DNA of 38,401 nucleotides, taken from assembly GCF_002929275.1 (NCBI RefSeq), contig NZ_PJIK01000026.1, positions 1 to 38,401 of the forward strand, in the 5' to 3' direction. This DNA is from Arthrobacter sp. ZGTC131. Lineage in GTDB: Bacteria; Actinomycetota; Actinomycetes; Actinomycetales; Micrococcaceae. Below, in pieces: positions 6,861 through 14,653 of the stretch (its first letter is position 1; each line of letters starts with the position of its first letter). The notes under the pieces were generated by a model that had not been told where the DNA came from, made no database searches, and was given only the letters and a program-made list of their open reading frames with translations. A program made the position numbers and the translations under genes.

Positions 6861-8414
6861 CTAGCCGGCGGTCCCCACCCTGGCGCCATCGGCAGGTGAG
6901 CCGAACCAGCCGCTGGATGCGGGCTGGATGTTCTGCCAGATGTGTTTTGCCTCGCGGTATTCGTTGAGGCCGGCGCGGCCCAGTTCACGGCCTATGCCGG
7001 ATTTTCCGAACCCGCCCCATTCCGCCTGCGGGACGTACGGGTGGTAGTCATTGATCCAAACTGTTCCGTGCCGGAGGGCGCCCGCAACGCGCTGGGCTTT
7101 TGACGCATCCGACGTCCAGACCGCACCCGCCAGGCCGTACTCTGTGTCGTTGGCTATGGCAACGGCCTCTGCCTCGGTCCGGAACGTCTCAACTGTCAGC
7201 ACCGGCCCGAAGGATTCCTCCCGCAGCACGCTCATACCGGAACGGCAGTTACCGAGCACGGTGGGCGGGTAGAAGAAGCCGTCCGCGAGCGTCCCGTCGT
7301 CAGGGATGTAGCCGCCGCACAAAAGCTCGGCACCCTCCGCGATGCCGGCCTGTACGTAGGCGTGGACCTGGTCACGGTGCTTGGCGGAAATCAGCGGGCC
7401 TGTTTCTGCGTCGGGATCAAAAGGCCCGCCCATCCGGATCTTTTTCGCCCGTTCCACCACCTCTGCCACCAAGCGCTCCGCAATCGTTTCCTCAACCACG
7501 AGGCGAGCCCCTGCCGAGCAGACCTGGCCTGAGTGCAGGAACACAGCGGTCAGGGCATTGTCGACGGCCGCATCCCAGTCGGCGTCCGCGAAGACGACAT
7601 TGGGGTTCTTCCCGCCGAGCTCGAAGGCAACGCGCTTAACGGTCTCCGCAGCCGCCGCCATGATGGACTGGCCCGTTGCCAGGCTCCCGGTCAGGGAGAC
7701 GAGGTCCACGCGCGGGTCCGAACTTAGCGGAGGACCCACCCTCGACCCGGATCCCGTGACCAGGTTCGCAACGCCGGCCGGAACCCCGGCCTCCGCGAGG
7801 GTTTCCATCAGCAGGATAGAGGTCGACGGCGTGAGCTCGCTGGGCTTGAGCACGAAGGAGTTCCCTGCTACCAGTGCCGGCGCCACCTTCCATGCCGCCT
7901 GCAGGAGCGGGTAATTCCAGGGTGCGATGAGGGCACAGACGCCGAGCGGTTCGTAAACCACCCGGCTGATGGCATTCGGCCGGCCCGTATCGATGACCCT
8001 GCCGGCATCGAGGCCCGCTATCTTCCCGTAGTAGCGGAAGCACGCGGCGATGTCGTCAATGTCGTATTCGGCCTCGACGAGGCGCTTGCCGGTGTCCAAC
8101 GCCTCGGCCCGGGCATAAGCCGCCTTGTCCCGCTCAAGCAGCGCGGCGATGCGAAGCAGGACCTCACCGCGTTCGATGTCGGTAAGCCGGCGCCACGGCC
8201 CGCCGTCGAACGCTGCCCGGGCACTGGCGATCGCGCGCTCCGCGTCCTCGACGGTGGACGAGGAGACAACCGCCACCTCGCGTCCGTCCGCCGGGCAGCG
8301 CACAACTGTTGTCCCGCCGTCGGATGCCTGGTGCCAGGCGCCGTCAATGTACAAGCCCTTAATGGCGTCCTGCGCTTTTCCGGCGTCGCGGACCTGCTCA
8401 ACCGTGGCGGTCAT
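6861..8414 (-). CDS. betB: Betaine aldehyde dehydrogenase
   Basis: This 517-residue NAD(P)-dependent aldehyde dehydrogenase is read from ATG 8414, with AGGAGA just upstream. Conserved family features appear in order: PWNYPLLQAAWK (cofactor site), SLTGSLATGQ, the general-base glutamate in FELGGKNPNVVF, the catalytic cysteine in SGQVCSAGARL, and EESFGPVLTVETF plus FGKSGIGRELG near the C-terminus. Within the bet operon it would oxidise betaine aldehyde to glycine betaine, an osmoprotectant and carbon source. It begins 31 bp after the betA stop and is followed by the permease. The ALDH family call is secure. The substrate is inferred from the neighbouring BetA. Confidence 0.92.
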   Translation of the reverse strand: MTATVEQVRDAGKAQDAIKGLYIDGAWHQASDGGTTVVRCPADGREVAVVSSSTVEDAERAIASARAAFDGGPWRRLTDIERGEVLLRIAALLERDKAAYARAEALDTGKRLVEAEYDIDDIAACFRYYGKIAGLDAGRVIDTGRPNAISRVVYEPLGVCALIAPWNYPLLQAAWKVAPALVAGNSFVLKPSELTPSTSILLMETLAEAGVPAGVANLVTGSGSRVGPPLSSDPRVDLVSLTGSLATGQSIMAAAAETVKRVAFELGGKNPNVVFADADWDAAVDNALTAVFLHSGQVCSAGARLVVEETIAERLVAEVVERAKKIRMGGPFDPDAETGPLISAKHRDQVHAYVQAGIAEGAELLCGGYIPDDGTLADGFFYPPTVLGNCRSGMSVLREESFGPVLTVETFRTEAEAVAIANDTEYGLAGAVWTSDASKAQRVAGALRHGTVWINDYHPYVPQAEWGGFGKSGIGRELGRAGLNEYREAKHIWQNIQPASSGWFGSPADGARVGTAG

Positions 8415-8445
8415 GATTTCTCCTTTTCCAGTGCATCCATCGTGT

Positions 8446-10155
8446 CTAGGCCAATGCCGCAGGGGCAGCAGAACCGGCAGTGTTACGCTCCAGCGGGCTG
8501 ATTCCGTGCCGGTAGAACTCGGCATGCTGCGGTGCCAGCGGTGCCTTCCCCGCAATCAGGTCGGCAGCCTTCTCCGCCAGCATCATGACGGGGGCGTAGA
8601 TGTTGCCGTTGGTCACATACGGCATGGCCGAGGCGTCCACAACCCGGAGGCCCTGCGTGCCGTGCACGGTCATGTTCAGCGGGTTCACGACGGCCATGGC
8701 GTCGGACTCCGGGCCCATCTTGGCGGTGCAGGAGGGGTGCAGGGCGGTTTCGGCATCCCTGGCCACCCAGTCCAGGATTTCAGCCTCGGTGCGGACGCTT
8801 TGTCCGGGCGAGAGCTCCCCGCCGTTGAAAGGCGCCATCGCGGACTGGCCCAGGATGTCGCGGGCCACGTGGACCGCCTCGACCCACTCGCGCCGGTCCT
8901 GCTCGGTGGAGAGGTAGTTAAAGAGCATGGACGGGTGGACGGTGGGGTCCGTGGACTTGATCTTCAGGGTGCCGCGGGCATCGGAGTACATGGGACCGAT
9001 GTGCACCTGGTAGCCGTGCTTCGCGTCTGCCTTCTGGCCGTCATAGCGGACTGCGACCGGCAGGAAGTGGAACATCAGGTTCGGGTAGGCCACATCCTCG
9101 TTGGAGCGGACGAAACCGCCTCCCTCGAAGTGGTTCGTGGCAGCCGGGCCCTTGCGTCCGAGCAGCCACTGCAGGCCGATGAGGGGGTAGCGCCACAGGT
9201 CCAGGTTGGGCTGCATGGATACCGGCTGGGTGCAGGCGTGCTGGATGTAGACCTCCAGGTGGTCCTGCAGGTTTTCGCCGACGCCGGGAAGGTTGACCAC
9301 TGGCTTGATGCCCAGCGAGCCCAGGTGTGCGGCGTCTCCCACTCCGGAGAGCTGCAACAGCTGCGGGGTGTTGATGGCGCCGCCTGACAGGATGACTTCA
9401 CCGGCGTTTACCACGTGGGTCTGGCCGTTGCGGCGGTATGTGACGCCGGTGGCAATGGTGCCCTTGAAGTTGACCTTGGTGACCATCGCCCGGGTCAGGA
9501 CGGTGAGGTTGGAACGGCCGGAATTGGGGCGGATATGGGCACGGGATGCCGAAAGGCGCTGGCCCTTGTGAACATTGCGGTCAAAGGCCGCAAAGCCCTC
9601 CTGGCGGTAACCGTTGACGTCATCAGTGAGGGGGTAGCCAGCTTCCTGGGCGGCCTTGAAGAACGCCTGGAAGAGCGGGTTGCTGGCCGGACCACGTTCC
9701 AGGACCAGCGGCCCGTCGTGGCCGCGAAGCTCGTCATCCGGATCCGCTGCCAGGGCGTTTTCCATCTTGTTGAAGTAGGGAAGGCAGTGGGAGAAGTCCC
9801 ACGTTTCCATGCCCGTGTCGGCGCCCCAACGCTCGTAGTCGAGCGGGTTGCCGCGCTGGAAGATCATGCCGTTGATGGAGCTGGAGCCGCCCAAGACCTT
9901 GCCGCGGGCATGTGCCACCCGGCGTCCGCCCATGTGCGGTTCCGGATCGGACTGGTACCGCCAGTCGTACAGGGGGTTGCCGCTGGGGAACGTCAGGGCG
10001 GCGGGCATCTGGATGAACAGGTCCCAGGGGTAGTCGCTCCGCCCGGCCTCGAGAACCAGGACGCTGTTCTGGCCTCCTTCGCTCAGCCGGTTGGCGAGCA
10101 CGGAACCCGCGCTTCCACCGCCGACGATGACGTAGTCGTAGTGGGTTTTTGTCAT
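8446..10155 (-). CDS. betA: Choline dehydrogenase
   Basis: This 569-residue GMC-family flavoprotein is similar in length and sequence to the BetA enzymes. The FAD motif [19 protein letters not shown] is at the N-terminus. It is followed by [32 protein letters not shown], the active-site histidine in [10 protein letters not shown], and [19 protein letters not shown]. The closing [13 protein letters not shown] is characteristic of BetA. It oxidises choline to betaine aldehyde, usually at the membrane via the respiratory chain. AGGAGA precedes the ATG. It is the first gene of the betA-betB-permease operon. Two operator-like dyads lie upstream, between it and the tetR gene. Confidence 0.94.
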   Translation of the reverse strand: MTKTHYDYVIVGGGSAGSVLANRLSEGGQNSVLVLEAGRSDYPWDLFIQMPAALTFPSGNPLYDWRYQSDPEPHMGGRRVAHARGKVLGGSSSINGMIFQRGNPLDYERWGADTGMETWDFSHCLPYFNKMENALAADPDDELRGHDGPLVLERGPASNPLFQAFFKAAQEAGYPLTDDVNGYRQEGFAAFDRNVHKGQRLSASRAHIRPNSGRSNLTVLTRAMVTKVNFKGTIATGVTYRRNGQTHVVNAGEVILSGGAINTPQLLQLSGVGDAAHLGSLGIKPVVNLPGVGENLQDHLEVYIQHACTQPVSMQPNLDLWRYPLIGLQWLLGRKGPAATNHFEGGGFVRSNEDVAYPNLMFHFLPVAVRYDGQKADAKHGYQVHIGPMYSDARGTLKIKSTDPTVHPSMLFNYLSTEQDRREWVEAVHVARDILGQSAMAPFNGGELSPGQSVRTEAEILDWVARDAETALHPSCTAKMGPESDAMAVVNPLNMTVHGTQGLRVVDASAMPYVTNGNIYAPVMMLAEKAADLIAGKAPLAPQHAEFYRHGISPLERNTAGSAAPAALA

Positions 10156-10303
10156 GCTGCAAACTCTCCTTCTACCTGGTGCCGGTCATGGTGCCCAGGG
10201 CGGGTCGTCGTTCTTTCGAAAGCGAAAGGTTGACCGTGTCAGCCGGAGAATCCGCGGTATCCCCTGGTGTGGCGTAGGTCATATTCAAGGAGAGTAGTGC
10301 ACG

Positions 10304-10319
10304 TTGAACAAGTGTTCAA
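10304..10319. promoter_or_regulatory. BetI-type operator dyad 1
   Basis: TTGAACA-AG-TGTTCAA is a perfect 7-bp dyad in the 362-bp gap between the tetR gene and betA. It is the right size and place for a TetR-family operator. The gap otherwise holds only small hairpins, such as CTTTCG/CGAAAG at 10213-10228. Confidence 0.7.
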
Positions 10320-10327
10320 TAGAAAAA

Positions 10328-10343
10328 CTGGACAAACGTTCAA
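10328..10343. promoter_or_regulatory. BetI-type operator dyad 2
   Basis: CTGGACA-AA-CGTTCAA matches dyad 1 in 11 of 14 arm positions and lies 24 bp further on, about two helical turns. It is therefore likely a second, weaker binding site for the same regulator, allowing two dimers on one DNA face. Confidence 0.6.
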
Positions 10344-10517
10344 AATTTACGCCAGCGAAACATCACGTCCCGTGACGGGCCGCGGGAACGCGCACGTGTC
10401 CTTTAGATGTGTCGCGGTTCCGCCCTAATGTGACAGAGCATTGGTGCCGGGCCAGGGCAAGATGCAGGTATTGCCTTCGGTGCCGCGTCGTGCCGGACCA
10501 GTGGTGGCGCGCGGCCG

Positions 10518-11120
10518 CTATGCGGCGAAGGCGATTTCTTCGGTGCGGGCGATGCTCCGCCGTATGGATTCCTTCTCCACGCCAAGGAGCGCGGTCAGCC
10601 ACATGCCGTCCTGCAGGACAACGATGTCGGCCGCTCGCTCCTTGCATTCCTTGGTGGACAGCTCCGGCTTGGCGTTCCCGATCAGGGCCGCGAGCCCGTC
10701 CAGGTATCGGTCGAACGCCGCCGCATTGATCAGGGCGAAATCTTCATCCGCCCTCGCGAGTGCCCACAGATGAAGGCGCAGGGACAGGTAGCGTGTCGTC
10801 AAGAGTTCCGGGCCCGCAACACGGCGGAGGGCATTCCGGAGCTGCTCGTCCGGGGGCAGGGCGGGATCCGGCGCAACCAATGCGAGGTCGTGCTTGTCGA
10901 CGCTGTGCAGTGCCGCGCGGATCAGGCTCGATTTGTCCTCGTAGTAGTAGTTCACCAGACCGAGGGCGACTCCCGCCTCGCGCGCCACCGCGCGCATGCT
11001 GACACCAGAAATCCCGTGGCGCGACAGCAGTTCCAGGGCTGCTTCAAGAATGCGCGACGGCCTGTCGACCTGCTCGCCCTGTTCGCCCTGTTCGCGGGAG
11101 TTCACGGTGCCTGTATCCAC
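10518..11120 (-). CDS. betI: TetR-family regulator, BetI-like
   Basis: This is a 200-residue protein. The N-terminal TetR helix-turn-helix covers about residues 22-68 (RILEAALELLSRHGISGVSM, then AVAREAGVALGLVNYYYEDK). The all-alpha C-terminal domain contains LWALARADEDFALINAAAFDRYL, resembling BetI-type ligand domains that sense choline. It is encoded on the same strand as betA, 362 bp upstream, with the two dyads in between. The simplest model is repression of the bet operon, relieved by choline. The N-terminus carries a low-complexity EQGEQGEQ from a short tandem DNA repeat. The betI symbol rests on location. Confidence 0.82.
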   Translation of the reverse strand: MDTGTVNSREQGEQGEQVDRPSRILEAALELLSRHGISGVSMRAVAREAGVALGLVNYYYEDKSSLIRAALHSVDKHDLALVAPDPALPPDEQLRNALRRVAGPELLTTRYLSLRLHLWALARADEDFALINAAAFDRYLDGLAALIGNAKPELSTKECKERAADIVVLQDGMWLTALLGVEKESIRRSIARTEEIAFAA

Positions 11121-11323
11121 CCCGCCAGCCTATGGTGAAAGCGATGCCGGTGCATCCCGGGATCCGCAGCCGCCCGCAAGACGTCCCGCTACGTTTCTTG
11201 TCCTTGCGCTACGCCGTGTTGAGCGTCCCGCGACGCCCCGTGAACGCCCACTACGGGAACGTTGTCGCGGTGCTGGGAGCTACCTAACCTCATCTCAGCA
11301 TCCGCCCCAGCAAAGGAATTCCA

Positions 11324-11673
11324 GTGCCAGACTCCTCGAACAAGAGCAGCAAGAATCCACAGACCAGCAAAGCTCCACCCGGATTGTGGCCGGCCAGCCC
11401 TCCACCCCGAAGCGTCCCCTGGGCCTGAAGGTCGGCATCGCCGCCGCCGTCCTGGCCCTCATCGGCGGGGGCGCCGCCGTCGCCTCCGCTGTCAACAGCA
11501 CTCCAGCGGCTGTCCAGGAAGCAACCCCCGCAGCAGAACTTAAGCTCGGCTACTTCGGCAACGTCACCCACGCCCCCGCGCTGGTAGGGGTCGGCCAGGG
11601 CCACATCGCGAAGGAGCTCGGCGACACCGAACTCAGCACCCAGGTGTCAGATGCCGGCAACGCCGGATCCTGA
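11324..11673 (+). pseudogene. Frameshifted, truncated sulfonate/nitrate-type ABC substrate-binding protein
   Basis: A well-placed GTG (11324) behind AAAGGAA opens a Ser/Asn/Lys-rich leader that stops after 34 codons at 11428. The adjacent frame then encodes a signal-anchor-like stretch LKVGIAAAVLALIGGGAAVA. It continues into a mature start, KLGYFGNVTHAPALVGVGQG and HIAKELGDTELSTQV, which matches the first 40 residues of SsuA/NMT1-type solute-binding proteins. The frame ends at 11673 after a non-native tail. About two thirds of the normal protein is missing. Both the frame change and the truncation argue for a dead gene. Confidence 0.7.
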
Positions 11674-11676
11674 CGG

Positions 11677-11741
11677 GTTATCCACCGCTACGGCTGCTGA
11701 GGGAGCTCCCCCAATGGCTTCCGATCCCAGCGGTGGATAAC
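11677..11741. repeat. 13-bp inverted repeat with DnaA-box-like cores
   Basis: GTTATCCACCGCT (11677-11689) and AGCGGTGGATAAC (11729-11741) are perfect inverted repeats 39 bp apart, beginning just after the solute-binding remnant. Each arm contains TTATCCACC, one base from the DnaA-box form TTATCCACA. It could be an end left by a mobile element, a protein-binding pair, or a fortuitous DnaA-like site. Confidence 0.5.
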
Positions 11742-11867
11742 TTGGATTGACCGCAACGGTGGACTGCTCGGTTCTCTGCGCGGCGTTACGAACGGGTGCC
11801 TGCTTTCCTCATTGCCATTCAATTCGAGTACTGAAGGCCTCGTCTTGGGTTCTGATACTCGCGTGAT

Positions 11868-11883
11868 CCTATTGTTCAATAGG
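11868..11883. promoter_or_regulatory. Palindromic operator-like site upstream of lsr2
   Basis: CCTATTG-TT-CAATAGG is a perfect 7-bp dyad ending 16 bp before the lsr2 start. Its position over the expected promoter/leader suggests control of lsr2. Its core ATTGTTCAAT is AT-rich like the rest of the promoter. Confidence 0.5.
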
Positions 11884-11899
11884 CTGCTAGCCTTATTTC

Positions 11900-12232
11900 A
11901 TGGCAAGAAAGACAGTCGTTCTCCTGGAAGATGATATTGACGGCTCGGAAGCCAACGAAACGATATCTTTCGCCCTCGACGGTAGTGAATACGAGATTGA
12001 CCTCAATGAGGGACATGCTAGGGAACTGCGTGAAGCACTGGCACGCTTTGCCAGCGCTGGCCGCAAAGTTGCTGGCGGACGAGGCCGTCCTGCAGTTCGT
12101 GCCAAGTCTTCCTCCAACGGTGGCCCGGACGCCAAAGCGGTACGGACGTGGGCTGCTGAGAACGGCATACCGGTGAATACGCGTGGTCGTATCCAAGCGG
12201 AAGTTGTAGAGAAGTACGAAGCGGCTCACTAG
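11900..12232 (+). CDS. lsr2: Lsr2-family nucleoid-associated silencer
   Basis: This 110-residue protein is the usual Lsr2 length. The N-terminal oligomerisation domain (MARKTVVLLEDDIDGSEANE, then ISFALDGSEYEIDLNEGHA) is joined by a Gly/Arg/Lys-rich linker GRKVAGGRGRP to a C-terminal domain. That domain contains VRTWAAENGIPVNTRGRI, whose RGR acts as the AT-hook-like minor-groove contact in Lsr2. Lsr2 silences AT-rich horizontally acquired DNA, much as H-NS does. A copy carried beside conjugation genes probably lets the element quiet its own genes in a new host. It is a single-gene unit bounded by a palindrome upstream and a very strong terminator downstream. Confidence 0.93.
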   Translation: MARKTVVLLEDDIDGSEANETISFALDGSEYEIDLNEGHARELREALARFASAGRKVAGGRGRPAVRAKSSSNGGPDAKAVRTWAAENGIPVNTRGRIQAEVVEKYEAAH

Positions 12233-12240
12233 AGCCAGGA

Positions 12241-12291
12241 AAACAAAATCAGGGCCGGAATCAATTACTGATTCCGGCCCTGATTTTGTTT
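12241..12291. terminator. Perfect 23-bp hairpin, bidirectional terminator
   Basis: Arms at 12241-12263 and 12269-12291 are exact reverse complements around the 5-nt loop ATTAC. The 3' arm ends in TTTTGTTT on the plus strand, and the 5' arm gives the same T-rich tail on the minus strand. It terminates lsr2 (stop 9 bp earlier) and would also stop read-through from the reverse-strand conjugation operon. Confidence 0.95.
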
Positions 12292-12461
12292 GCCGGATAC
12301 TGCATCCTGAGCTGATTTTCATACAGGAATAGTCCGCACGTCTGGGAACCAACCCGCTGGGGCTTTTTTAGGTATGAGATGTTCGGGACCCCGGTGTTTT
12401 TGCATGTCGATTTGTAAAACGACCCGAGCGGGTCGAGGAGCACGCTCACCATCCAGCGGTG

Positions 12462-12887
12462 CTAGTCAAAGATTCCTGCTTCAGGGGTCTTATGGGGAAG
12501 AGCAGCTCTGTCCCGGGCGGGGGTTTTGTGCCCGTCGTAGGCGCATTTTTTGAACGGGCCTTCTTTGTCCATGAGGACGCGCATGTGCGGGTCGGCGTGG
12601 TTCAGCCACCAGGTGCTAACCCCGAGAGCAGGTTCGAGCCGTAAGTGTTCCCAGGCCCGCCAGATGGCTTCCATCCGGATGAGGGCTTCGGGGTGTTTGT
12701 ACCACTCCGGGCACCACGCGTAGGCTGCGCCCTCGTTGACTTCACGGACGTAGGACTGGGCCAGGAGGTCAGCGAAGAACTCCACGGCGCTGGAGTACAC
12801 CAGTTCCGGTTCGGGCTCAGCGTGGCTGTGCCCGCCGGCCGGGGACTGCTCGTCGTCCCCGAAGGCGTCCGCGAACTCCTCACTCAC
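12462..12887 (-). CDS. DUF4913 protein, last gene of the conjugation operon
   Basis: This is a 141-residue protein read from GTG 12887, whose codon overlaps the coupling-protein stop as GTGA. An in-frame ATG at 12908 would add 7 residues. An acidic N-terminal third is followed by the DUF4913 core. It includes FFADLLAQSYVREV, WCPEWYKHPEALIRMEAIWR, AWEHLRLEPALGVSTWWLNH and ADPHMRVLMDKEGPF. The function of this domain is unknown. It recurs next to TraG-type coupling proteins on actinobacterial plasmids, so an accessory role in substrate docking or transfer is plausible. No transmembrane segment is seen. Confidence 0.85.
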   Translation of the reverse strand: MSEEFADAFGDDEQSPAGGHSHAEPEPELVYSSAVEFFADLLAQSYVREVNEGAAYAWCPEWYKHPEALIRMEAIWRAWEHLRLEPALGVSTWWLNHADPHMRVLMDKEGPFKKCAYDGHKTPARDRAALPHKTPEAGIFD

Positions 12888-14653
12888 GCCCTGCCGCCGT
12901 CCGTCCATGGATTGTGGGCGGCAACAGCCACAGGGGCGCGCTCAATTGTTTCCTTGGCGGCGAGGGAGTCTTTGACCTTCTGGGCGTGGGGGCCGTTCAT
13001 CCAGGGGATGGTTTCGATCATGGTGGCCGGGGCGCCGGAGGCGAGCAGGATGGCCCGGAACCTGGGTAGCGCGGTGAGGTCTGCGACCGAGAGGATTTCG
13101 TCCTTGCTTTCCTGCCGGGAGGAGGAGGACCCGTGTTTGCTGTGGCTGCGGGAGACGTTGATGTAGCTGTATTGGCCGATGAGGCGGGAGAGCTCGTCGA
13201 GGTAGCCGACTTCGGAGACGCCGCCGCCGTAGATTTTGACGTTGGATGCGGACCAGAGTTTCCGCATGCCTTCCAGGTTCCAGACTTCCACGCCCTGGGA
13301 CCAGGACTGCAGGATGGTCATGAGGATGATGCCGCGGGAGCCGTAGTGGCTGTACTGGTCCGGCAGGGCCTTCCACCGGCAGACGTTCGCGGCTTCATCG
13401 AGGATGCCCAACAGCGGGGTTGCGAGGCGCCCGCCGGGTTGGGAGGTGGCGTACTTTTCGGCCGCTTCGACCACGGCGACGGTCAGGGCGGTGACGAGGG
13501 GGCCGGCGGTTCCGACGCCTTCGCGGGAGAGGCTGTAGAGCGTGCCTTTGCCGCGGACGAAGTCTTCGGGGACGAACTGCGGGCGGGGGTCGGTGTCGAC
13601 GGTGGTGCCTGCTGTGGGGGTGACCCATTGGCTGACGTCCCGGTCGGTGAGGCAGGAGACCATTTGCCGGGCGGTGCCGTAGACGCCGGCCCGCTGCTTT
13701 TCCGGTTCCCGGATGTGGCCGATGACCATGTCTGCCAGGAGGTCAAAGCCAGCGGTGCGCAGGATGTCAGCCGGCGCTTCGTCGTGCGGGCGGGTCAGCC
13801 AGGTGTAGACCTGTGTGATCGGGGCGGCGCTGAGTGAGGCGGCAAGCAGGAGGGCTTTGAGCAGGTTTTGCCCGGCCGGGTCGAAGTAGGCGTCGGGTTT
13901 TGTGCCGGGTTCGCGGGAGCCTGCAGCGAAATGCTGGGCCATGTTCCCTGCCGTGGCTTCGTTCTTCACGTAGGAGAGCGGGTTCCACCACCAGGATGGC
14001 TCTTCCTCGGCAACGGCCTGCGGGTCAAAGACCCACACCTGTCCGGCCTCGGAGCGGATGGGGCGGGTGACGTCGACGATGTCGCGTTTGTTCGAGGTGG
14101 CGATCACCGCGCCGGGGGCGTCGAGGATGGCGGGGACGGCGTAGGAGGTGGTCTTCATCGTGCGGGGCCCGGCGATGAGGATCAGCATGTCCTCCCACGA
14201 TGCCCAGAGTGGGCGTTTCCCGGCAACGCTGCGGCCAAGGCAGACACCGGTGGAGTTTTCCACGCCGAGGCGCACGGCCGTGGCCGTGGCGCCCTTGGTC
14301 GAGAGGTGGTTCAGGTCCTTGCCCCGGCCCATGTACACGGCAGCCTTGTCCACCCGGGTGCGTTTGCTCGCGGTCCGGGACCGCACCACCAGTACCGTCA
14401 CTACCAGTGCGGCCAGGACACCGGCCAGCACGCAGGCCACTACGGTGGATTGGTCCGGCCAGGGCACCCGCCCCTTGGCCAGCCCGGCGATCAGGTCAAT
14501 CGGGTGCGCCGGAGGGGCGGCGAGGCCGGCCATCCAGGACCCGAGGTGGGCGGCGGCCCAGGTGCCGCCGCCGAAGATGGTGGCGGCGCCGATGGCCAGC
14601 CAAATTCCGATCGCGTCGCCGAGGCCGGTTCCCTTGCGGTTCGGGGCACTCAT
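12884..14653 (-). CDS. VirD4/TraG-type type IV coupling protein
   Basis: This 589-residue protein has two N-terminal membrane segments (about residues 15-35 and 70-88), the typical anchor. A cytoplasmic RecA-like ATPase domain follows. The nucleotide-binding loop reads ILIAGPRTMKTTS, which keeps Lys-Thr but has Ala and Met where a canonical GxxxxGK[ST] has its two glycines. A Walker B-like LATPLLGILDEAANVC and a TraM-recognition-type C-terminal domain follow. It couples the relaxase-DNA complex to the secretion channel. The start ATG overlaps the VirB4 stop (ATGA), and its own stop overlaps the DUF4913 start, implying coupled translation. Confidence 0.9.
   Translation of the reverse strand: MSAPNRKGTGLGDAIGIWLAIGAATIFGGGTWAAAHLGSWMAGLAAPPAHPIDLIAGLAKGRVPWPDQSTVVACVLAGVLAALVVTVLVVRSRTASKRTRVDKAAVYMGRGKDLNHLSTKGATATAVRLGVENSTGVCLGRSVAGKRPLWASWEDMLILIAGPRTMKTTSYAVPAILDAPGAVIATSNKRDIVDVTRPIRSEAGQVWVFDPQAVAEEEPSWWWNPLSYVKNEATAGNMAQHFAAGSREPGTKPDAYFDPAGQNLLKALLLAASLSAAPITQVYTWLTRPHDEAPADILRTAGFDLLADMVIGHIREPEKQRAGVYGTARQMVSCLTDRDVSQWVTPTAGTTVDTDPRPQFVPEDFVRGKGTLYSLSREGVGTAGPLVTALTVAVVEAAEKYATSQPGGRLATPLLGILDEAANVCRWKALPDQYSHYGSRGIILMTILQSWSQGVEVWNLEGMRKLWSASNVKIYGGGVSEVGYLDELSRLIGQYSYINVSRSHSKHGSSSSRQESKDEILSVADLTALPRFRAILLASGAPATMIETIPWMNGPHAQKVKDSLAAKETIERAPVAVAAHNPWTDGGRA

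Noticed and set aside
12261-12452. 63-codon minus-strand frame
   Set aside because: It overlaps the 23-bp terminator, has no RBS and no recognisable family.
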